From positions 1 through 64,000 of the forward strand of contig JAYFQE010000021.1 of the NCBI GenBank assembly GCA_034927345.1: DNA of 64,000 bases, given 5' to 3'. The notes beneath the pieces are model-generated. The model worked only from the letters and a program-made list of their open reading frames with translations. It searched no databases and was not told where the DNA came from. The translations under genes were made by a program, and so were the position numbers. This stretch comes from JAYFQE01 sp034927345 (GTDB lineage: Bacteria; Bacillota; Clostridia; Saccharofermentanales; UBA5734). Positions 61,787-64,000 of the stretch are shown here, piece by piece. The first letter of the stretch is position 1. Every line of letters begins with the position of its first letter.

Positions 61787-64000
61787 ATGATGGACAATAC
61801 AGCCTCCGGGCCAATGATCTGCACCATATCCGCAGAAGAAGGTTTGCCGGGTTTGCTGGCAGCCCTTGATCGCTGCAGGAACGCCGAAAATGACTATCCA
61901 GCCACGATCAGGCTGGAACCGGGCCGCTACTTCGTCGATCAGCCGATCCGATTAGGTCCAGAACACCGCAACCTGACGCTCAGCGGTCCGGGAGCGCGGT
62001 TAATCGGCGGTAAAGCGCTGCGGAACTGGCAAAAGGTTACCGACCCGGCAATCTTGTGCCGCCTGGATCCGGAAGCCCGGGGACAGGTCCTGGTCTGCGA
62101 TCTGAATAAAACCGGCATTTCCGCGTTAGGCGGATTGACCCGCCGCGGCTGGTTTGACAAGGTCTCCCCATCGCACGCGGAGCTCTTTCTCAACGGTGAG
62201 CCGCTGGACCTCGCCCAGTACCCCAAAAAGGGACAATACCTGACCATTTCCGGATATGAACGGGAGATCGTCAATGAGTGCGAGCAGAGGATCGGCGATC
62301 CGGAAGCCAGTTTATTTTATCAAGACGCGCGTCCCGGTAAATGGCAGGTTCAGCCGGATCTCTGGGCTCATGGCTACTGGTGTTGGGATTGGGCGAATTC
62401 TTATGAACATGTAACGGCCTTCGATTCCGAAAAAGGTTCGATCCGTCTGGGCGATATCCCCAAAGACCAAATCCGGGGCTTTAACCCTGGACAGCGGTTT
62501 TGTTTTCTCAATCTCCTGGAAGAAGTCAATCAACCCGGGTCTTACTATATCGACCGCCAGACGAACCAGGCTTACCTATATCCCCCGCTGCAAGATCCAA
62601 TGAACGATCCGCAAACCGAGCTGATCATCTCTTTGCTAGATGAACCGCTGATCCAATTGCAGGGCTGTGAGCATATCACGATCCAGGACGTTGAATTTTC
62701 CTGTGTCCGCGGTCATGCGGTCAGTATCCAAGGCGGCCGTCAGGTCTGTCTCGACAACTGTGTTTTGAAGAACATTGGCAATACGGCAGTCGAATTGATC
62801 GAAGGATCGGAACATACCGTGCAAAATTGCACGATTTATCATTGCGGCGACGGCGGCATCCGGGCCTTCGGCGGTGACCGTTTGACCCTGGAGCCGGCTG
62901 GATTCCGTTTTTTGAACAATCACATCTACCAGATTGCCACCTGGAGCCGCTGTTATAAACCCGGCATCCTGGCCATGGGCGTCGGCATGACCATCAGCCA
63001 TAATCTGATTCATGATTGCCCGCATTCCGCCGTTTTGTTTGGCGGCAACGATATACTGATCACGGACAACGAAATATACCGGGTTTGTCTGGAGAGCGGC
63101 GATGCCGGCGCGATTTACGCCGGGCGCGATGTAACCTTCCGCGGCAATCAGGTCAGCCACAACTTTATTCATCATCTGGGCGGCGTCGGCATGGGTACGA
63201 TGGGCATCTATAATGATGATGTTCTCAGCGGCACGGTCATGGAGAATAATTTCTTCTACGAAGTTGGCCGCGCCGTCATGCTCGGCGGCGGCGTCGATTT
63301 TATCGTCCGGAACAATGTCTTCGTTAAGTGCTATCCGGCCATTGCCCTGGATTGCCGCGGCGCGCATACAGCCTTCTTTTGGGGCGTCGTTTATGAGCAG
63401 CAGCGGCAGATATTGTACAACGGGCGCCAATCTTTCCTAAAGCCTAATGACGATCGTATTCGGTTGGATTGCACCAAAAGCCCCTATATTGATCGTTATC
63501 CCGAGCTTGGCCGGCTGGCGGAGATGTATGAAAGCGGCCGGCAGCTCAAGGCTTCCGCGGTTATCAGCAACAATATCTTCTGCACCCGGCCGGCATTCCG
63601 CTATACTTATGCCCGGCGTGAAGGCGGTTATGAGCGCATGCTGGATTGCGGCGAGCCGGTCCAATTAACCGACGCCCAAATGAGCGAGTTGTTCGATATG
63701 CGGCACATCGTCCGGCCGACCTGGTCCGCCGGCAAAGGCGACTGGCGCTTTACCGATAATTTCACGGCTTTCCCGGAGGACTTCCGGGACGCCGAATGGG
63801 CGGATATCGAGGTCAAGCCGGACTCCCAGGCATTCGAATACGGCTACACGGCAGTTTCCTTCCAGAATATCGGCCTGCAGGAATCCGAAAGAGTCTGTAA
63901 TCCGATCGATGTGCAGACCAGCCTGACTTATCCATATCGGGGAACCGACCGGCCGCTGACGCTGGGCATACGCAACCGCATGCCTGTCCCGGTCCATGGC
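61787..64000 (+). CDS. Right-handed parallel beta-helix protein, possibly GH141-like (partial)
   Basis: The frame is open from an ATG at 61787 (AAAGGAAG upstream) to the window end, giving at least 738 residues. It begins like a carbohydrate-active beta-helix enzyme: RLEPGRYFVDQPIRLGPEH, then LSGPGARLIGGKALRNWQKV. An inserted subdomain follows with LFLNGEPLDLAQYP. From about residue 290 repeated coils appear (HITIQDVEFSCVRGHAVSIQ, NCVLKNIGNTAVEL, NCTIYHCGDGGIRAFGG, NHIYQIATWSRCYKPGI). The layout resembles family GH141, which includes an alpha-L-fucosidase from pectin breakdown; I infer this from architecture and from the GH29 and GH95 neighbours, not from a verified match. No signal peptide is visible. 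A polysaccharide lyase or epimerase is the alternative. Confidence 0.7.
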   Translation, partial: MMDNTASGPMICTISAEEGLPGLLAALDRCRNAENDYPATIRLEPGRYFVDQPIRLGPEHRNLTLSGPGARLIGGKALRNWQKVTDPAILCRLDPEARGQVLVCDLNKTGISALGGLTRRGWFDKVSPSHAELFLNGEPLDLAQYPKKGQYLTISGYEREIVNECEQRIGDPEASLFYQDARPGKWQVQPDLWAHGYWCWDWANSYEHVTAFDSEKGSIRLGDIPKDQIRGFNPGQRFCFLNLLEEVNQPGSYYIDRQTNQAYLYPPLQDPMNDPQTELIISLLDEPLIQLQGCEHITIQDVEFSCVRGHAVSIQGGRQVCLDNCVLKNIGNTAVELIEGSEHTVQNCTIYHCGDGGIRAFGGDRLTLEPAGFRFLNNHIYQIATWSRCYKPGILAMGVGMTISHNLIHDCPHSAVLFGGNDILITDNEIYRVCLESGDAGAIYAGRDVTFRGNQVSHNFIHHLGGVGMGTMGIYNDDVLSGTVMENNFFYEVGRAVMLGGGVDFIVRNNVFVKCYPAIALDCRGAHTAFFWGVVYEQQRQILYNGRQSFLKPNDDRIRLDCTKSPYIDRYPELGRLAEMYESGRQLKASAVISNNIFCTRPAFRYTYARREGGYERMLDCGEPVQLTDAQMSELFDMRHIVRPTWSAGKGDWRFTDNFTAFPEDFRDAEWADIEVKPDSQAFEYGYTAVSFQNIGLQESERVCNPIDVQTSLTYPYRGTDRPLTLGIRNRMPVPVHG

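Overview
The window looks like chromosome of a Gram-positive Clostridia-type anaerobe (Firmicutes). The signs are strong AGGAGG-type ribosome binding sites, lipoprotein signal peptides ending in an L-x-x-G-C-type lipobox, LplA/LplB/YtcP-type sugar ABC transporters without their own ATPase, YesM/YesN and AraC-type sugar regulators, and proteins such as CotH and DUF4956. Several cytoplasmic glycosidases (GH29, GH95, GH78-like, GH127-like) sit beside ABC importers. This suggests a forager that imports plant-type oligosaccharides rich in fucose, rhamnose and arabinose and breaks them down inside the cell. No rRNA, tRNA, CRISPR array or intact transposon was seen.

Layout. 126-8099: a ROK-family protein, an MFS transporter divergent from an AraC regulator, a URO-D superfamily enzyme and an unrecognised 629-residue protein. 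8632-14409: a membrane-bound AraC-type regulator divergent from a two-permease plus binding-protein sugar importer; this block is visibly AT-richer than what follows. 14803-26130: a giant cyclic beta-1,2-glucan synthase (2866 aa), an SGNH hydrolase and a GH78-like rhamnosidase. A LacI regulator (26164-27174) lies directly upstream of the rhamnosidase. 27350-34140: MurQ, an M20 peptidase, a HAAS-domain membrane protein, a TldD/TldE-type protease pair and a nitroreductase. 34164-40134: a GH127-like enzyme divergent from an AraC regulator, a small membrane protein, an iron-sulfur aldo-keto reductase and an MFS transporter.

40339-48266 is a co-directional envelope cluster: HtrA-like protease, OmpR-type response regulator and histidine kinase, then (after a likely terminator) a DUF4405-like membrane protein with a four-cysteine tail, a VTC-domain polyphosphate polymerase-like protein, a DUF4956 membrane protein and a CotH-like kinase. 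48418-49257 holds decayed sequence, including a truncated dinD. 49251-61526 is a long minus-strand locus: binding protein, GH29 fucosidase, YesN, YesM, then two permeases and a second binding protein, then GH95 fucosidase. A divergent beta-helix protein, possibly GH141-like, begins at 61787 and runs off the window.

The least expected feature is a modular repeat family in three intergenic blocks (about 1622-2412, 8100-8465 and 14583-14801), each placed at the 3' end of one or two genes. The blocks hold long hairpins whose tips are conserved while their stems change with compensating substitutions. Two blocks bracket the AT-rich transporter island exactly. A second system worth attention is the orphan binding protein encoded with GH29-YesN-YesM by overlapping genes, which may be a three-component sugar sensor.
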